A stretch of DNA of 64,000 bases from Comamonas suwonensis (GTDB taxonomy: Bacteria; Pseudomonadota; Gammaproteobacteria; Burkholderiales; Burkholderiaceae_C), in contig NZ_JABBCQ020000008.1 of assembly GCF_012844455.2 (NCBI RefSeq), forward strand, positions 1 to 64,000. Reading direction: 5' to 3'. The first letter of the stretch is position 1. The number at the start of each line of letters is the position of its first letter. The position numbers and the translations under genes were made by a program. This document shows, piece by piece, positions 9,114-20,279 of this stretch. Below the pieces are notes generated by a model that was not told the DNA's origin, ran no database searches, and worked only from the letters and a program-made list of their open reading frames with translations.

Positions 9114-10646
9114 ATGCTGATTCCCGCCACTCTTGATTCGTCATCCGCCAGTAGTCAGGCCAATAGCCCGGTATTGCCGCTCTACCAGCGGCTGGCTGCC
9201 AACTACAGCACAGCCATGGCGCTGGGAACCTTGAAACCCGGCGAGCGCATGCCCTCGGTGCGAGAGCTGATGGTGCGGCATCAGGTCAGTCTGTCCACGG
9301 CTTTGCAGGTGCTGCGCTATCTGGAGGAGAGCGGCTATCTGGACGCTCGGCCTCGCGTGGGCTATTTCGTGCGCGAAACGGGTGCTGTTTCCGCACTGCC
9401 TCTGACCAGCGAGCCAGATCTGAGCCAGCCCGTACAGCCCAACCCCTATGCGCATTTTGTGGGCATCAACGAACATATTTCGCTGCTGCTGGAGCGTGGG
9501 CGTCAGGCCGATGTGTATATGGATATCGGCGGCTGCACGCCCCCTGCCGCGTTGTTCGACCACCATTACCTGAACAAGACCGTGACACGGTTGTTGCGCG
9601 AGCACCCGACTCTGCTATCGCAAGGTCGGTCTTTGTTGGCCAATCAGGGCAATCATCCCCTGTTTCAGCAGGCCATGGCGCGCAGGGCGCTGGCCGCTGG
9701 CATACGCGTGGCTCCGGTGGATGTGCTGGCTACGACGGGTAATTCAGAAGCTGTGAGTCTGGCGCTGGCGGCCGTGGCCTCGCCAGGCGACCTGGTGGCG
9801 GTCGAGTCACCCACTTATTACGGGCTGCTGCAGGTGGTGGAGTCGCTGCAGCTGCAAACCTTGGAGATTCCCTGCAGTCCACGCACAGGCATGTCCATCG
9901 AGGCGCTGGAGCTGGCATTTCAGACCCAGCCAAGGCTAAAGGCCGTGGTGGTGGTGCCGGAATTGCAGATGCCGCTGGGTGCCCGCATGCCCGACGATAA
10001 CAAAGCCAGGCTGGTGGCTCTGTGTGCCGCACATGGCGCTGCGCTGATTGAGGATGACTCCTACGGACTGTTCGTGGAGGGGCAACAGGCTGTCAAGCCG
10101 CTCAAGGCCTGGGACAGTGTCTCGGGCCATGTGATCTACTGTCAGGCTTTCAACAAGAGTCTGGCACCGGGCCTGCGCCAGGGTTGGATGAATGGCGGCC
10201 AGTGGCATGGTCGGGTGCAGATGCTCAAATTCGCACAAAGCCGCAATACCCAGACGCTGGGGCAACTGGTGGTGGCCGAGGTGCTGGGCTCGCCCACGCA
10301 TCAGCGCAGTCTGGAAAAGCTCAAGCAACAGTTGAAGAAACAGCGTGAATCCATGGCCAAGCTGGTAGCCCGATTTTTTCCCTTGGGCACGCGCATGAGC
10401 CTGCCTGCCGGGGGGCTGTGTCTGTGGCTGGAATTTCCTGCAGAAATGCGCACCTCGGAGTTGTTCACTGCGGCCCTGGGCAAGGGCATCAGGATTGCGC
10501 CGGGCAGCATGTTTTCCAATTCGGGCCGCTATGAGCACTGCATGCGCTTGGCCTGCACCCATACCGTCGATTCTTTGATGGAGCAGGCAATGCAGGATCT
10601 TGGGGCGATGGCTTGCTGGCAACTGGGGCGGGGTCTGCGTAGCTAG
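9114..10646 (+). CDS. MocR-family transcriptional regulator (GntR HTH + PLP aminotransferase fold)
   Basis: This 510-residue protein has an N-terminal GntR winged helix (LPLYQRLAANYSTAMALGTLKPGERMPSVRELMVRHQVSLSTALQVL) and a class-I aminotransferase-like domain. The PLP region includes TTGNSEAVSLALAAVASPGDLVAVESPTYYG and the Schiff-base lysine in CQAFNKSLAPGLRQGW. MocR regulators sense PLP or amine ligands. The likely target is the divergent DUF2917-like gene. The frame opens at 9045, but ATG 9114 places the HTH at the usual distance from the start. Confidence 0.88.
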   Translation: MLIPATLDSSSASSQANSPVLPLYQRLAANYSTAMALGTLKPGERMPSVRELMVRHQVSLSTALQVLRYLEESGYLDARPRVGYFVRETGAVSALPLTSEPDLSQPVQPNPYAHFVGINEHISLLLERGRQADVYMDIGGCTPPAALFDHHYLNKTVTRLLREHPTLLSQGRSLLANQGNHPLFQQAMARRALAAGIRVAPVDVLATTGNSEAVSLALAAVASPGDLVAVESPTYYGLLQVVESLQLQTLEIPCSPRTGMSIEALELAFQTQPRLKAVVVVPELQMPLGARMPDDNKARLVALCAAHGAALIEDDSYGLFVEGQQAVKPLKAWDSVSGHVIYCQAFNKSLAPGLRQGWMNGGQWHGRVQMLKFAQSRNTQTLGQLVVAEVLGSPTHQRSLEKLKQQLKKQRESMAKLVARFFPLGTRMSLPAGGLCLWLEFPAEMRTSELFTAALGKGIRIAPGSMFSNSGRYEHCMRLACTHTVDSLMEQAMQDLGAMACWQLGRGLRS

Positions 10647-10661
10647 AGCGGCCCTGCGTCT

Positions 10662-11420
10662 TTATTTCGTCAGCTGACCGGCCATGCATTGGCGCAGGAA
10701 CTCGCGGGCCTTGGCACCCTCTTTGTAGAAGGTGCTGATAACTTCCTTGCCCTCGATCGAGACCTTGAAGCGGGATTCTTCCTCTTCCCCAAGTTCTTTG
10801 ACCAGCGCTTCGGATCCACCAAGCGCATAGACGATGGCTCCCCATTTGCCGTTGGACATGGTGTAGTTGATGGCATCAACCTCTTGGGGCTTGTCCTGGT
10901 TCTGGGTCAGCGTGGTTCTGATCTTGCGCGGGCTGGCGGGTTGGGGAATGTCCATGCCCAGAAAGGTCAGCAGGGCACCGTTGTGCTTGGCTGTGGGGCC
11001 GGAAAGCTGAACAGCGCCGGACATGCTGCCAAAAATCGCCGCACATTCAAGACCCGAGCGCGGGTTTTTCTCGTCATGCGAAAACATCCAGTAGCCTTTG
11101 CGCAGCTTCTGATACTGCGGGTCCTGTGCAATTTTCTGACCTTCCTTGATCAGCTCCTGCCCCTCACGCAGCAGCTCGATCTGACTCCGTACCAAGCCGC
11201 CAAGGGCATCTGCTGGGGATGGCTCGGCGCGTTGGGTGGCTGCTGGCGCTGTGCTGAACTGTTCGCAGACAGGCACGGAAGCCAGGCCTGGTGAGCCGCC
11301 TGTCATGCCGACCTGGCGTTGGCCGGGACCTGGGCCCGTGGGGCAGATGAAGGTCTGACTGAAGACGGCTGGTGACACGGCAAGCGAAAAAAGCAAGGTG
11401 CTCAGCATCTTGTGATTCAT
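10662..11420 (-). CDS. Exported hypothetical protein
   Basis: About 252 residues with a clear signal peptide (MNHKMLSTLLFSLAVSPAVFSQ, cleavage probably after FSQ or SPAVFS). The mature part has three Cys residues, a helical segment (GGLVRSQIELLREGQELIKEGQKIA) and a domain ending in EFLRQCMAGQLTK. No family recognised. Start codons at 11444, 11429 and 11420 are all possible; the last leaves a normal signal peptide. It is convergent with the MocR gene and separated from rpmG by a strong terminator. Confidence 0.65.
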   Translation of the reverse strand: MNHKMLSTLLFSLAVSPAVFSQTFICPTGPGPGQRQVGMTGGSPGLASVPVCEQFSTAPAATQRAEPSPADALGGLVRSQIELLREGQELIKEGQKIAQDPQYQKLRKGYWMFSHDEKNPRSGLECAAIFGSMSGAVQLSGPTAKHNGALLTFLGMDIPQPASPRKIRTTLTQNQDKPQEVDAINYTMSNGKWGAIVYALGGSEALVKELGEEEESRFKVSIEGKEVISTFYKEGAKAREFLRQCMAGQLTK

Positions 11421-11500
11421 GTGATCCATCCCTGTGCGTTGCAAAGCGTCCAGTATAGGGAGGGTCCTGGCCCGAGCTCTTGCACCGCAGCCGGTATAAA

Positions 11501-11531
11501 AAAACCGCCTGCACTTGCGTGAGGCGGTTTT
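11501..11531. terminator. Terminator of the rpmB-rpmG operon
   Basis: A 10-bp GC-rich stem (AAAACCGCCT/AGGCGGTTTT) with an 11-nt loop and flanking A/T runs, 18 bp beyond the rpmG stop. Confidence 0.85.
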
Positions 11532-11548
11532 TCAAGAAACAGGCTGAA

Positions 11549-11719
11549 TTACTTCAGCTTGGTTTCCTTGTACTCGACGTGCTTGCGAGCCTTGGGGTCG
11601 AACTTGATGATCGACATCTTTTCAGGCATCGTCTTCTTGTTCTTGGTTGTGGTGTAGAAGTGACCGGTGCCAGCAGTAGAAGCCAGCTTGATCTTTTCGC
11701 GTCCGCCTTTGGAAGCCAT
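11549..11719 (-). CDS. rpmG: 50S ribosomal protein L33
   Basis: A 56-residue L33 reading [20 protein letters not shown] then [15 protein letters not shown] and [18 protein letters not shown]. It is a large-subunit ribosomal protein near the E site. It lies 22 bp downstream of rpmB in the usual rpmB-rpmG operon, with GGAGA upstream. No CxxC pairs are present, so this is the zinc-independent form. Confidence 0.97.
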   Translation of the reverse strand: MASKGGREKIKLASTAGTGHFYTTTKNKKTMPEKMSIIKFDPKARKHVEYKETKLK

Positions 11720-11741
11720 GTTGATTCTCCTTTAGTGGAAA

Positions 11742-11975
11742 TTAAGCTTGGCCACGGGCGCGCATATCTGCGAGCACGGAGTCGATGCCGTTCTTGTCGA
11801 TCAAACGCAGAGCAGCGCTGGAAACGCGCAGGCGCACCCAACGGTTTTCTGTTTCGACCCAGAAACGACGGTACTGCAGGTTAGGCAGGAAACGACGCTT
11901 GGTCTTGTTGTTGGCGTGGGAAACGTTGTTGCCCACCATGGGCTTCTTGCCCGTAACTTCACATACGCGTGCCAT
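11742..11975 (-). CDS. rpmB: 50S ribosomal protein L28
   Basis: A 77-residue L28 with the family start [20 protein letters not shown], the [20 protein letters not shown] core and a C-terminal [10 protein letters not shown]. It is the first gene of the rpmB-rpmG operon. The longer frame to 12119 is not conserved. Confidence 0.97.
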   Translation of the reverse strand: MARVCEVTGKKPMVGNNVSHANNKTKRRFLPNLQYRRFWVETENRWVRLRVSSAALRLIDKNGIDSVLADMRARGQA

Positions 11976-12173
11976 TTGGACACTCCGATAGTTGAATCGG
12001 CTGCCAGCGCTGCCATCCTGCATTGCGCAGAAGGTGCCGACAACCTCACCTCGCCAGTTTGTAATGGGTGGCGGTAGCCCGATTGCGGAAGTCCCGATGG
12101 CACAAAGTGCATAAAGCACTCGGTCTGTACTACCTTGAATTCAGCAAAGTCTGCGATTATAGCGTTTTAAGCA

Positions 12174-12219
12174 AAAAGCCCTTGAGGCGGGCCAAAGAAG
12201 GCCAAGCTCAAGGGCTTTT
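12174..12219. terminator. Terminator downstream of trxB
   Basis: A 13-bp stem (AAAAGCCCTTGAG/CTCAAGGGCTTTT) encloses a further GGCC hairpin, about 40 bp beyond the trxB stop. The A-rich side gives a T-run in the trxB direction. Confidence 0.8.
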
Positions 12220-12258
12220 GTATTGTGTGAGCACCGTTAATACGGTGCTCGCTGCCGA

Positions 12259-13296
<1,038 letters not shown>

Positions 13297-13470
13297 TCAA
13301 GGACTCTGCGCTCAGCTGTTTTTAATCACTGCAATTGTTAAAAATGATAGTGAATAAGCGTTTATTTGAGCTGACTGGCAGCTTTGTTGCATGTGCTTGC
13401 ATTAGGCTGGAAAATCGTGCTGGCTGAATCACCGCTTGGATAAAGGGCTAAGGTAAGCTTGCGCCTGCGT

Positions 13471-15834
13471 ATGACATACACATTGAACGCTTCGAAGGCG
13501 TCTTCTTCCAGCAAATCCAAAGCCCGGGCAACCACTCCGCGCTACGGAGTGATTCGCTTCAGTCAGGAAGTTTTGCTGCTTATTGGCCTGCTGGCTCTGG
13601 TCTTCTGGCTCACCGCCATGCTGACCTACTCCCCGCAGGATGCTGCCTGGTCCACATCTGGTGCCGGGCAAAGGCCGTTTGTTCAAAACTGGATGGGCCG
13701 CGTTGGTGCCTGGCTGGCCGATGCCTGTTATTTCGGCTTTGGCATGTCCGTCTGGTGGCTGGTGCTGGCCTCTGCGCAGACCTGGATTACATCGCTGGTG
13801 CGCTGGATGCGTGGCGGCGTGAACAAAGATGGTTCCCCAATAGCGCTGATGCCGCTATGGCGTCGCCGCTTTCTGTTCTGGGGCGGTCTGGCTGTCTTGA
13901 TGGTAGCCAGCTGCGCGCTGGAATGGACCCGTCTTTACCGCTTTGAAAGCCTGCTGCCTGGCCCGGCTGGTGGTGTATTCGGATACATGATGGGCTTCAA
14001 TAGCCTCAAATGGCTGGGCTTTGCAGGCTCTGGCCTGATTGGCATCTGCCTTTTCGTGCTGGGCGCAGCCATGGTCTTTGGCTTTTCGTGGGGCTCTTTG
14101 GCCGAAGGTCTGGGCGCACGCCTGGATGGTCTGGTGCAATTTGGCCGCGAGCGCCGCGAGATTGCCAAGGATGTTTCTGTCGGCAAAAGAGCGGCACGTG
14201 AGCGCGAGGAAGTCGTGTTTGACCGCACGGAGGGCGAAATCCGCGTCCCTGTGCATCAGCCGGTGCAGATTATTGAACCCGTGTTGCAAGAAACGGCCCA
14301 GCCTAGCGCCCGTGTGGTGAAGGAGCGCCAGAAGCCGCTGTTCACGGACCACCCCGACAGCAAGCTGCCGCAGGTCGACTTGCTGGACGAGGCGCCTCAG
14401 CGACAGGAATCGGTCTCTGCCGAGACGCTGGAAATGACCAGCCGGCTGATTGAAAAGCGTTTGAAGGACTTTGGCGTGGAGGTGCGGGTGGTCGCTGCCA
14501 TGCCTGGCCCCGTCATTACGCGCTATGAGATAGAGCCTGCCACCGGCGTCAAGGGCTCGCAGATCGTCAATCTGGCCAAGGATCTGGCGCGTTCACTGTC
14601 TCTGGTATCGATTCGCGTGATCGAGACGATTCCCGGCAAAAATTTCATGGCGCTGGAGCTGCCCAACGCCAAGCGCCATTCGATTCGCCTGTCTGAAGTA
14701 CTGGGCTCGCAGGTCTATCACGATGCCAAGAGCATGCTGACCATGGGCCTGGGCAAGGACATTGTGGGCAACCCCGTGGTGGCCGATCTGGCCAAGATGC
14801 CCCACGTGCTGGTGGCGGGTACCACCGGCTCCGGCAAGTCCGTGGGTATCAATGCCATGATTTTGTCTCTGCTCTACAAGGCTGAGGCACGCGATGTTCG
14901 CCTGTTGATGATCGACCCCAAGATGCTGGAAATGTCGGTCTACGAAGGCATTCCCCACCTGTTGTGCCCCGTGGTGACGGATATGAAGCAGGCCGCCAAC
15001 GGTCTGAACTGGTGCGTGGCCGAGATGGAGCGCCGCTACAAACTGATGAGCAAGATGGGCGTGCGCAATCTGGCGGGCTACAACACCAAGATTGATGATG
15101 CCAAGGCACGCGAGGAATCCATTCCCAACCCCTTCAGCCTGACGCCTGAAGAGCCCGAGCCGCTGCAGCGCCTGCCGCATATCGTGGTGGTGATTGACGA
15201 GCTGGCCGACCTGATGATGGTGGTGGGCAAAAAAATTGAAGAGTTGATTGCTCGTCTGGCGCAAAAAGCGCGTGCGGCTGGCATTCACCTGATTCTGGCC
15301 ACCCAGCGCCCCAGCGTGGATGTGATCACGGGTCTGATCAAGGCCAACATTCCTACGCGAATTGCGTTTTCGGTGGGCTCCAAGATTGACAGTCGCACCA
15401 TTCTGGATCAGATGGGCGCCGAAGCCTTGCTGGGCATGGGCGATATGCTCTACATGGCCAGTGGCACTGGTCAGCCGATTCGTGTGCACGGCGCTTTTGT
15501 GTCCGACGACGAAGTGCACCGCGTGGTCAACTACCTCAAAGAGCAGGGTGAGCCTGACTATATCGAAGGCATTCTGGAAGGCGGGACCGTCGATAGCGAG
15601 GGCGATGCTGGCGGCGAAAGCGGTGGTGGCGAGAAAGACGAGCTTTACGACCAGGCCGTGGAAATTGTGCTGAAAGACCGCAAGGCCAGTATTTCCTACG
15701 TTCAGCGCAAACTGCGCATTGGCTATAACCGCTCGGCCAATCTGCTGGAGCAGATGGAGCAGGCCGGGCTGGTCAGCTCGCTGACCTCCAGTGGGCAGCG
15801 TGATGTGCTGGTGCCGAACCGGGATGCCTCCTGA
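13471..15834 (+). CDS. ftsK: DNA translocase FtsK
   Basis: A 787-residue septal DNA translocase. It has about four N-terminal membrane segments (residues 30-200), a rather short linker, the alpha/beta motor domain with Walker A GTTGSGKS near residue 450 and Walker [13 protein letters not shown] near residue 573, and a C-terminal gamma winged helix ([41 protein letters not shown]) that reads KOPS sites. It pumps chromosomal DNA and activates XerCD at division. A TTG at 13459 is an alternative start. It lies upstream of lolA, as in many proteobacteria. Confidence 0.95.
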   Translation: MTYTLNASKASSSSKSKARATTPRYGVIRFSQEVLLLIGLLALVFWLTAMLTYSPQDAAWSTSGAGQRPFVQNWMGRVGAWLADACYFGFGMSVWWLVLASAQTWITSLVRWMRGGVNKDGSPIALMPLWRRRFLFWGGLAVLMVASCALEWTRLYRFESLLPGPAGGVFGYMMGFNSLKWLGFAGSGLIGICLFVLGAAMVFGFSWGSLAEGLGARLDGLVQFGRERREIAKDVSVGKRAAREREEVVFDRTEGEIRVPVHQPVQIIEPVLQETAQPSARVVKERQKPLFTDHPDSKLPQVDLLDEAPQRQESVSAETLEMTSRLIEKRLKDFGVEVRVVAAMPGPVITRYEIEPATGVKGSQIVNLAKDLARSLSLVSIRVIETIPGKNFMALELPNAKRHSIRLSEVLGSQVYHDAKSMLTMGLGKDIVGNPVVADLAKMPHVLVAGTTGSGKSVGINAMILSLLYKAEARDVRLLMIDPKMLEMSVYEGIPHLLCPVVTDMKQAANGLNWCVAEMERRYKLMSKMGVRNLAGYNTKIDDAKAREESIPNPFSLTPEEPEPLQRLPHIVVVIDELADLMMVVGKKIEELIARLAQKARAAGIHLILATQRPSVDVITGLIKANIPTRIAFSVGSKIDSRTILDQMGAEALLGMGDMLYMASGTGQPIRVHGAFVSDDEVHRVVNYLKEQGEPDYIEGILEGGTVDSEGDAGGESGGGEKDELYDQAVEIVLKDRKASISYVQRKLRIGYNRSANLLEQMEQAGLVSSLTSSGQRDVLVPNRDAS

Positions 15835-15942
15835 GCCGCATTGTGGCTTTCCTCTGAGGGGTGATGCCTTTGCCCGGAGGCGGCTCTTGCTTGGTTTCCC
15901 TCGCTAAGCCACTGCCTCAATGGATAAATTTTTGGAGAAAAG

Positions 15943-16578
15943 ATGAAACGTCTTTTGACTGCAATTTTGATAGCTGCTGGCGCAAGCACAGCAATGGCGG
16001 ATGGTCTGAAAAGCCTTGAATCTTTCATGAAGAACGTCCGTGCAGGCAAGGCGGAGTTCACGCAGGCAGTGACGGCTCCTCCCAAGCAGGGACAGGAGGT
16101 GCGCACCAAGGTTTCCAGTGGCAGCTTTGAATTTCAGCGCCCCGGCAAGTTCCGCTTCAACTACGTCAAGCCGTTTGAGCAGCTGATCGTGGCGGATGGC
16201 AAGACGCTGTGGCTGTATGACGCCGACCTGAATCAAGTTACAGAGCGCGCACAGGCGCAGGCGCTGGGCAGCACGCCGGCGGCCATTTTGACTTCGGCCA
16301 CGGATCTGAAGGCGCTGAAGGCGGACTTTGAGCTGAGCAACGAGCACAATGGCGATGGCCTGGAATGGGTGCTGGCCAGCCCCAAGCAAAAAGGCGGTCA
16401 GCTTAAAAGCGTGCGCATTGGCTTTACGCCCGAAGGGCAACTGGCGGCGCTGAGCATTGAAGACAGCTTTGGCCAGCATTCGCTGATGAAGTTCCAGTCT
16501 TTGCAGACGCAGGCTTCTTTGCCAGCATCGACTTTCCAGTTCAAAGCGCCTAAGGGGGCGGATGTGCTCAAGCAGTAA
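15943..16578 (+). CDS. lolA: Outer-membrane lipoprotein carrier protein LolA
   Basis: A 211-residue periplasmic chaperone with a signal peptide (MKRLLTAILIAAGASTAMA). It carries lipoproteins from LolCDE to LolB. Family features: MKNVRAGKAEFTQAV, GSFEFQRPGKFRFNYVKPFEQLIVADGKTLWLYDADLNQVTER, and a C-terminal SLPASTFQFKAPKGADVL. It follows ftsK; in related genomes rarA usually comes next, and here brnQ lies in between. Confidence 0.95.
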   Translation: MKRLLTAILIAAGASTAMADGLKSLESFMKNVRAGKAEFTQAVTAPPKQGQEVRTKVSSGSFEFQRPGKFRFNYVKPFEQLIVADGKTLWLYDADLNQVTERAQAQALGSTPAAILTSATDLKALKADFELSNEHNGDGLEWVLASPKQKGGQLKSVRIGFTPEGQLAALSIEDSFGQHSLMKFQSLQTQASLPASTFQFKAPKGADVLKQ

Positions 16579-16598
16579 ACCGGATAGCCCGGACGCGT

Positions 16599-16636
16599 AA
16601 AAAAGGCCTGCGGATGAATTTCCGCAGGCCTTTTTT
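16599..16636. terminator. Strong bidirectional terminator after lolA
   Basis: A 16-bp stem (AAAAAAGGCCTGCGGA with its complement) and a 6-nt loop, between convergent lolA and brnQ. Confidence 0.92.
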
Positions 16637-16722
16637 ACTGTTGAATCAGGCTCTAGACCTTACTTATCAAGTGCAAAGCGCTGCGCTTTTGATAGTGGCT
16701 GAGCCGGTTCAAGATGACGTCA

Positions 16723-18048
16723 TCAGGCGCGCTTGGCGCTCATGGCTTGCTTGCTGCCGGTTGCAAAGTCCAGCAGGCCCGCAATCACCAGTACGCAGAC
16801 TACGGGTGTGACCCAGCCCATACCGAGGGCGGCACCGGGCAGGCTGTCCAGCCATGCGGGGACCAGTGAATCAAACGTGGCCGCCTTGGCTGCGTCGAAC
16901 AGGCCAAAGACCAAGGCGACGGCCATGACGGGGATGTAGACGCGTGATGGCTGGTTCCAGCGGTGCAGCAGGCTCAGGGCGATCAGGGCGATGGCCAGAG
17001 GGTAAAGACCCACGAGCACAGGCACGGCCACGGCAATCAGCTGGGCCAGGCCCTGGTTGGCGACGACGGCGCTGAAGACAGACAGGCCGATGACCATGGT
17101 GCGGTAATTGATGCCTGTCAGGTCGCTGAAGAAGCTGCTGCAGGCCGTAATCAGGCCGATCCCGGTCGTCAGGCAGGCCAGCATGATGACGATGGCCAGC
17201 AGCCACAGGCCTGCGGGACCAAAGGTCTGCTGCACAAAGGCCGTGAGGATCTGCACGCCGGTGGTGGCGTTGGCTGCCAGATTGCTGTTGGTGGCTCCCA
17301 GATACATCAGCGATGCATAGACCAGACCCAGACAGACGGCGGCAATGATGCCGGCGTAGATGCAGTAGCGGGTGTGCAGTTTGGTGTCGTGCACGCCAGC
17401 GGCCTTGATGGCGTTGACGATGACGATGCCGAAGATCAGCGATGCCAATGCATCCATGGTCTGGTAGCCCTGCAAAAAGCCTTCGGAGAAGGCTGCAGCC
17501 TGCGTGGCATAGGCTGTGGTGCTGACGCTGTAGCCGCCCACAGGGGCCAGCACGGCAGAGCCGCCGAGTACAGCCAGAGCCACAATCAGCACGGGGGTGA
17601 TGATCTTGCCCACGTTGTCCATCAGCTTGCCGGGGAACAGCGACAGCAGCGCCACCATTACAAAATAGGTGATGGTGAAGGCCAGCAGCATGCCAGGCGT
17701 GTTGCCCACAAACGGTGCCAGACCCATCTCGAACGAGACTGTAGCGGTGCGCGGCGTGGCGAACAGAGGGCCTATGGTGAGATAGATGGCAACCGCGAGA
17801 ACCAGACCGGCAATGCGGCCAATGGGGTGGGTCAAAGTGTCCAGACCACCGCCCACGCGGGCCAGGGCGATCACGCCCAGCAGGGGCAGGCCCACGCCGG
17901 TCAGCAAAAAGCCGGCCGATGCGCCCAGCAGGTTTTCACCCGCAGCCATGCCCACCATGGGGGGGAAGATGATGTTGCCTGCCCCGAGGAACAGGGCAAA
18001 AGTCATGAAGCCGAGGGCAAAAATGTCCCACGTCTTGAGTTTTTTCAT
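16723..18048 (-). CDS. brnQ: Branched-chain amino acid transport system II carrier protein
   Basis: A 441-residue LIVCS-family sodium- or proton-coupled symporter for Leu, Ile and Val, with about 12 hydrophobic segments. The N-terminus KTWDIFALGFMTFALFLGAGNIIFPPMVGMAAGEN is the family signature, and PRTATVSFEMGLAP is also conserved. The start could be MRMKK (18054) or MKKLK (18048). It is convergent with lolA. An 8-bp inverted repeat lies in the upstream region. Confidence 0.93.
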   Translation of the reverse strand: MKKLKTWDIFALGFMTFALFLGAGNIIFPPMVGMAAGENLLGASAGFLLTGVGLPLLGVIALARVGGGLDTLTHPIGRIAGLVLAVAIYLTIGPLFATPRTATVSFEMGLAPFVGNTPGMLLAFTITYFVMVALLSLFPGKLMDNVGKIITPVLIVALAVLGGSAVLAPVGGYSVSTTAYATQAAAFSEGFLQGYQTMDALASLIFGIVIVNAIKAAGVHDTKLHTRYCIYAGIIAAVCLGLVYASLMYLGATNSNLAANATTGVQILTAFVQQTFGPAGLWLLAIVIMLACLTTGIGLITACSSFFSDLTGINYRTMVIGLSVFSAVVANQGLAQLIAVAVPVLVGLYPLAIALIALSLLHRWNQPSRVYIPVMAVALVFGLFDAAKAATFDSLVPAWLDSLPGAALGMGWVTPVVCVLVIAGLLDFATGSKQAMSAKRA

Positions 18049-18292
18049 ACGCATAGGATCTGGCGCACGGTGCTTGCAGCAGCGCGCTCAGAGTCAGTTG
18101 GAATCAAGGAAAGTTGCGGATGCTTTCGATTGAGTGCTGGCTGACAGGCGGTAGCCGTATCAGTCTCAGGCATTGCCTGCCCAAGGTGGGCAGCAGGCAA
18201 TGAATCTAAACGCGCTGCCACGCAAGGCTGACCTGGCTTTTGGCAGGCAGAACAGGGGCAGTACTTCCATGAAGGCGAGGGGTGGCCTCGTT

Positions 18293-18331
18293 AATGGAGA
18301 GATTTAATCCGTTAAAACGCTATTCTCCATT
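18293..18331. promoter_or_regulatory. Inverted repeat in the brnQ-rarA divergent region
   Basis: AATGGAGA and TCTCCATT face each other across 23 bp in the 400-bp gap between divergent brnQ and rarA. They could be an operator or a hairpin. I see no other gene or clear promoter in 18055-18454. Confidence 0.3.
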
Positions 18332-18454
18332 ATCAAGAATTCTGATAGGAAATAAGGGTTAACGCAGGTGAGTGCTGGCTACAAAGGGGCTAGGCCAAAC
18401 CGCTCTGCCCCTTTGGATGCGTGCAGGGCTGGCGCGTTGGATACTTGAGGGGTC

Positions 18455-18916
18455 ATGGTCATGCACAACAACTCTCATTCCTCGGCAGTGTCCCATCAGC
18501 CTCTGGCAGAACGTCTGCGCCCACGCACGCTGGGGGAGGTGGTCGGCCAGCAACAAGTGCTGGGCGAGGGCATGCCGCTGCGCCTGGCGTTTGAGTCGGG
18601 CCGCCCGCACAGCTGCATTCTCTGGGGCCCGCCCGGCGTGGGCAAAACCACGATTGCGCGCCTGATGGCCGATGCGTTTGATGCACAATTCATCTCCATC
18701 AGCGCTGTGCTGGGCGGTGTCAAGGACATTCGTGAAGCCGTGGAGCAGGCGCAGCTGGCGCGCGATGGGCTGATGCAGCAGCGCACTATCGTGTTTGTGG
18801 ATGAGGTGCATCGCTTCAACAAAGCTGTCAAGTCATATATAAATCAACAACTTAGGAATGCGTTTGTGCAATTCCTTGTGCTTCCCCATTGTTCAATGGG
18901 GGTGAAGCATGGCTGA
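18455..18916 (+). pseudogene. rarA: 5' fragment of native rarA, split by the integrated element
   Basis: The first 123 codons are host-type RarA (MgsA), an AAA+ clamp-loader-like ATPase acting at stalled replication forks. They include Walker [10 protein letters not shown] and Walker [10 protein letters not shown]. After HRFNK the host sequence ends and 30 element-encoded codons follow ([10 protein letters not shown]...VKHG) to a TGA at 18914-18916. The fragment lacks sensor 1, the lid and the tetramerisation domain, so it should be inactive. Its stop overlaps the ATG of the element's complete rarA by 8 bp. The matching 3' fragment is at 46478-47458. Confidence 0.93.
18814..18823 (+). other. 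attL core (left junction of the element)
   Basis: CTTCAACAAA, the last host RarA codons before divergence. It matches CTTCAATAAA at the right junction with one difference. The exact crossover within this 10-bp core cannot be fixed from one sequence. A TTTGTGCA motif 40 bp inside (18863-18870) matches repeats next to attR and may be an integrase arm site. Confidence 0.75.
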
Positions 18917-20210
18917 TTTGTTCGCACAAGAGCCCTCTGCACCACTGGCTGAAGCACTTCGTCCAAAGACCTTGGACGAGGTGGTCGGACAGTCGCACTT
19001 GTTGGGAGAAGGTAAGCCTTTAAGACTTGCCTTCCAGTCAGGCAAACCCCACTCCATGATCTTCTGGGGGCCGCCGGGTGTTGGCAAAACCACTTTGGCA
19101 CGCCTCACAGCTACAGCCTTCAAGTGCGAGTTCATTGCCTTGTCTGCAGTTTTCTCTGGTGTCAAAGACATTCGCGCTGCAATGGAGCAAGCACAGCAGA
19201 ACCTCTCTATGGGCAAGCACACAATCTTGTTCGTAGATGAAATTCACAGGTTCAATAAGTCCCAACAAGATGCACTTCTTCCCTATGCCGAAAGTGGGCT
19301 AGTCACCTTCATTGGCGCCACTACTGAGAACCCTTCTTTTGAAGTGAATTCGGCTTTGTTGTCGCGTGCTCAAGTCTATGTCTTGAAGTCTTTGACAGAC
19401 GAGGAACTAAAGCTTTTGCTTGTTCGTGCCCAAGACCTCGCCGTTGGACATCTTCAGTTTGATGACCTGGCTAGAGACACGATCATTGGCTATGCAGATG
19501 GGGACGCCAGAAGGTTCTTGAACCTGTTGGAGCAGACCAGTACAGCAGCTAAGGCTTCTGGGATCACAGCAATCAATGCTGACTTCTTGCAGAATGCTTT
19601 GACCCTGAACAGTCGTCGCTTTGACAAGGGTGGGGACAACTTCTATGACCAGATTTCAGCCTTGCACAAATCGGTGCGTGGCTCCCATCCTGATGCTGCC
19701 CTTTACTGGCTGACCCGTATGTTGGACGGTGGTGCTGATGCAAGGTATCTGGCGCGGCGCATTGTTCGCATGGCATGGGAAGACATCGGACTTGCTGATC
19801 CAAGGGCTATGCAGATAGCCAACGACGCTGCATTGACCTATGAACGGTTGGGTAGTCCTGAAGGTGAGTTAGCCTTGGGGCAAGCTGTCATCTATTTGGC
19901 CATAGCTGCCAAAAGCAATGCTGGCTACAACGCCTACAACCAAGCTAAAGCATTCGTGAAACAGGACAAGAGCCGGGAGGTTCCTGTTCATCTTCGAAAT
20001 GCTCCAACGAAGCTCATGAAGGAACTGGGCTATGGGCATGAGTACCGATATGCTCATGATGAACCCAATGCCTATGCTGCTGGTGAAACCTATCTTCCTG
20101 AAGGCATAGAAGAACCGGGTTGGTATCAACCGGTGCCAAGAGGACTTGAAGTCAAAATTGCTGAAAAGCTTGCTCTCCTGCGGAAGTGGGATGAGGAAGC
20201 TGGGGAATAG
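18909..20210 (+). CDS. rarA: Element-encoded replacement RarA (MgsA) recombination ATPase
   Basis: A complete 433-residue RarA that could restore the function lost by insertion. It has Walker [10 protein letters not shown], Walker [10 protein letters not shown], sensor-1 [21 protein letters not shown], and the whole C-terminal region ([47 protein letters not shown]). The protein is clearly homologous to the split native one, but codons differ throughout and are less GC-rich, so it is not a local duplication. GGGGGTGA precedes the ATG, which overlaps the stop of the truncated native frame (ATGGCTGA). It would be transcribed from the host rarA promoter. Confidence 0.96.
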   Translation: MADLFAQEPSAPLAEALRPKTLDEVVGQSHLLGEGKPLRLAFQSGKPHSMIFWGPPGVGKTTLARLTATAFKCEFIALSAVFSGVKDIRAAMEQAQQNLSMGKHTILFVDEIHRFNKSQQDALLPYAESGLVTFIGATTENPSFEVNSALLSRAQVYVLKSLTDEELKLLLVRAQDLAVGHLQFDDLARDTIIGYADGDARRFLNLLEQTSTAAKASGITAINADFLQNALTLNSRRFDKGGDNFYDQISALHKSVRGSHPDAALYWLTRMLDGGADARYLARRIVRMAWEDIGLADPRAMQIANDAALTYERLGSPEGELALGQAVIYLAIAAKSNAGYNAYNQAKAFVKQDKSREVPVHLRNAPTKLMKELGYGHEYRYAHDEPNAYAAGETYLPEGIEEPGWYQPVPRGLEVKIAEKLALLRKWDEEAGE

Positions 20211-20279
20211 AAATTCAAACGAATTCCGATAAACATGCACTGGTGCAAGCGTGCCAGTAGCTTATAAAAAGATAGATTT

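Noticed and set aside
18455..20210. Tandem duplication of host rarA
   Set aside because: The second copy differs in codons and many residues from both host fragments and has element-like base composition, so it arrived with the element.
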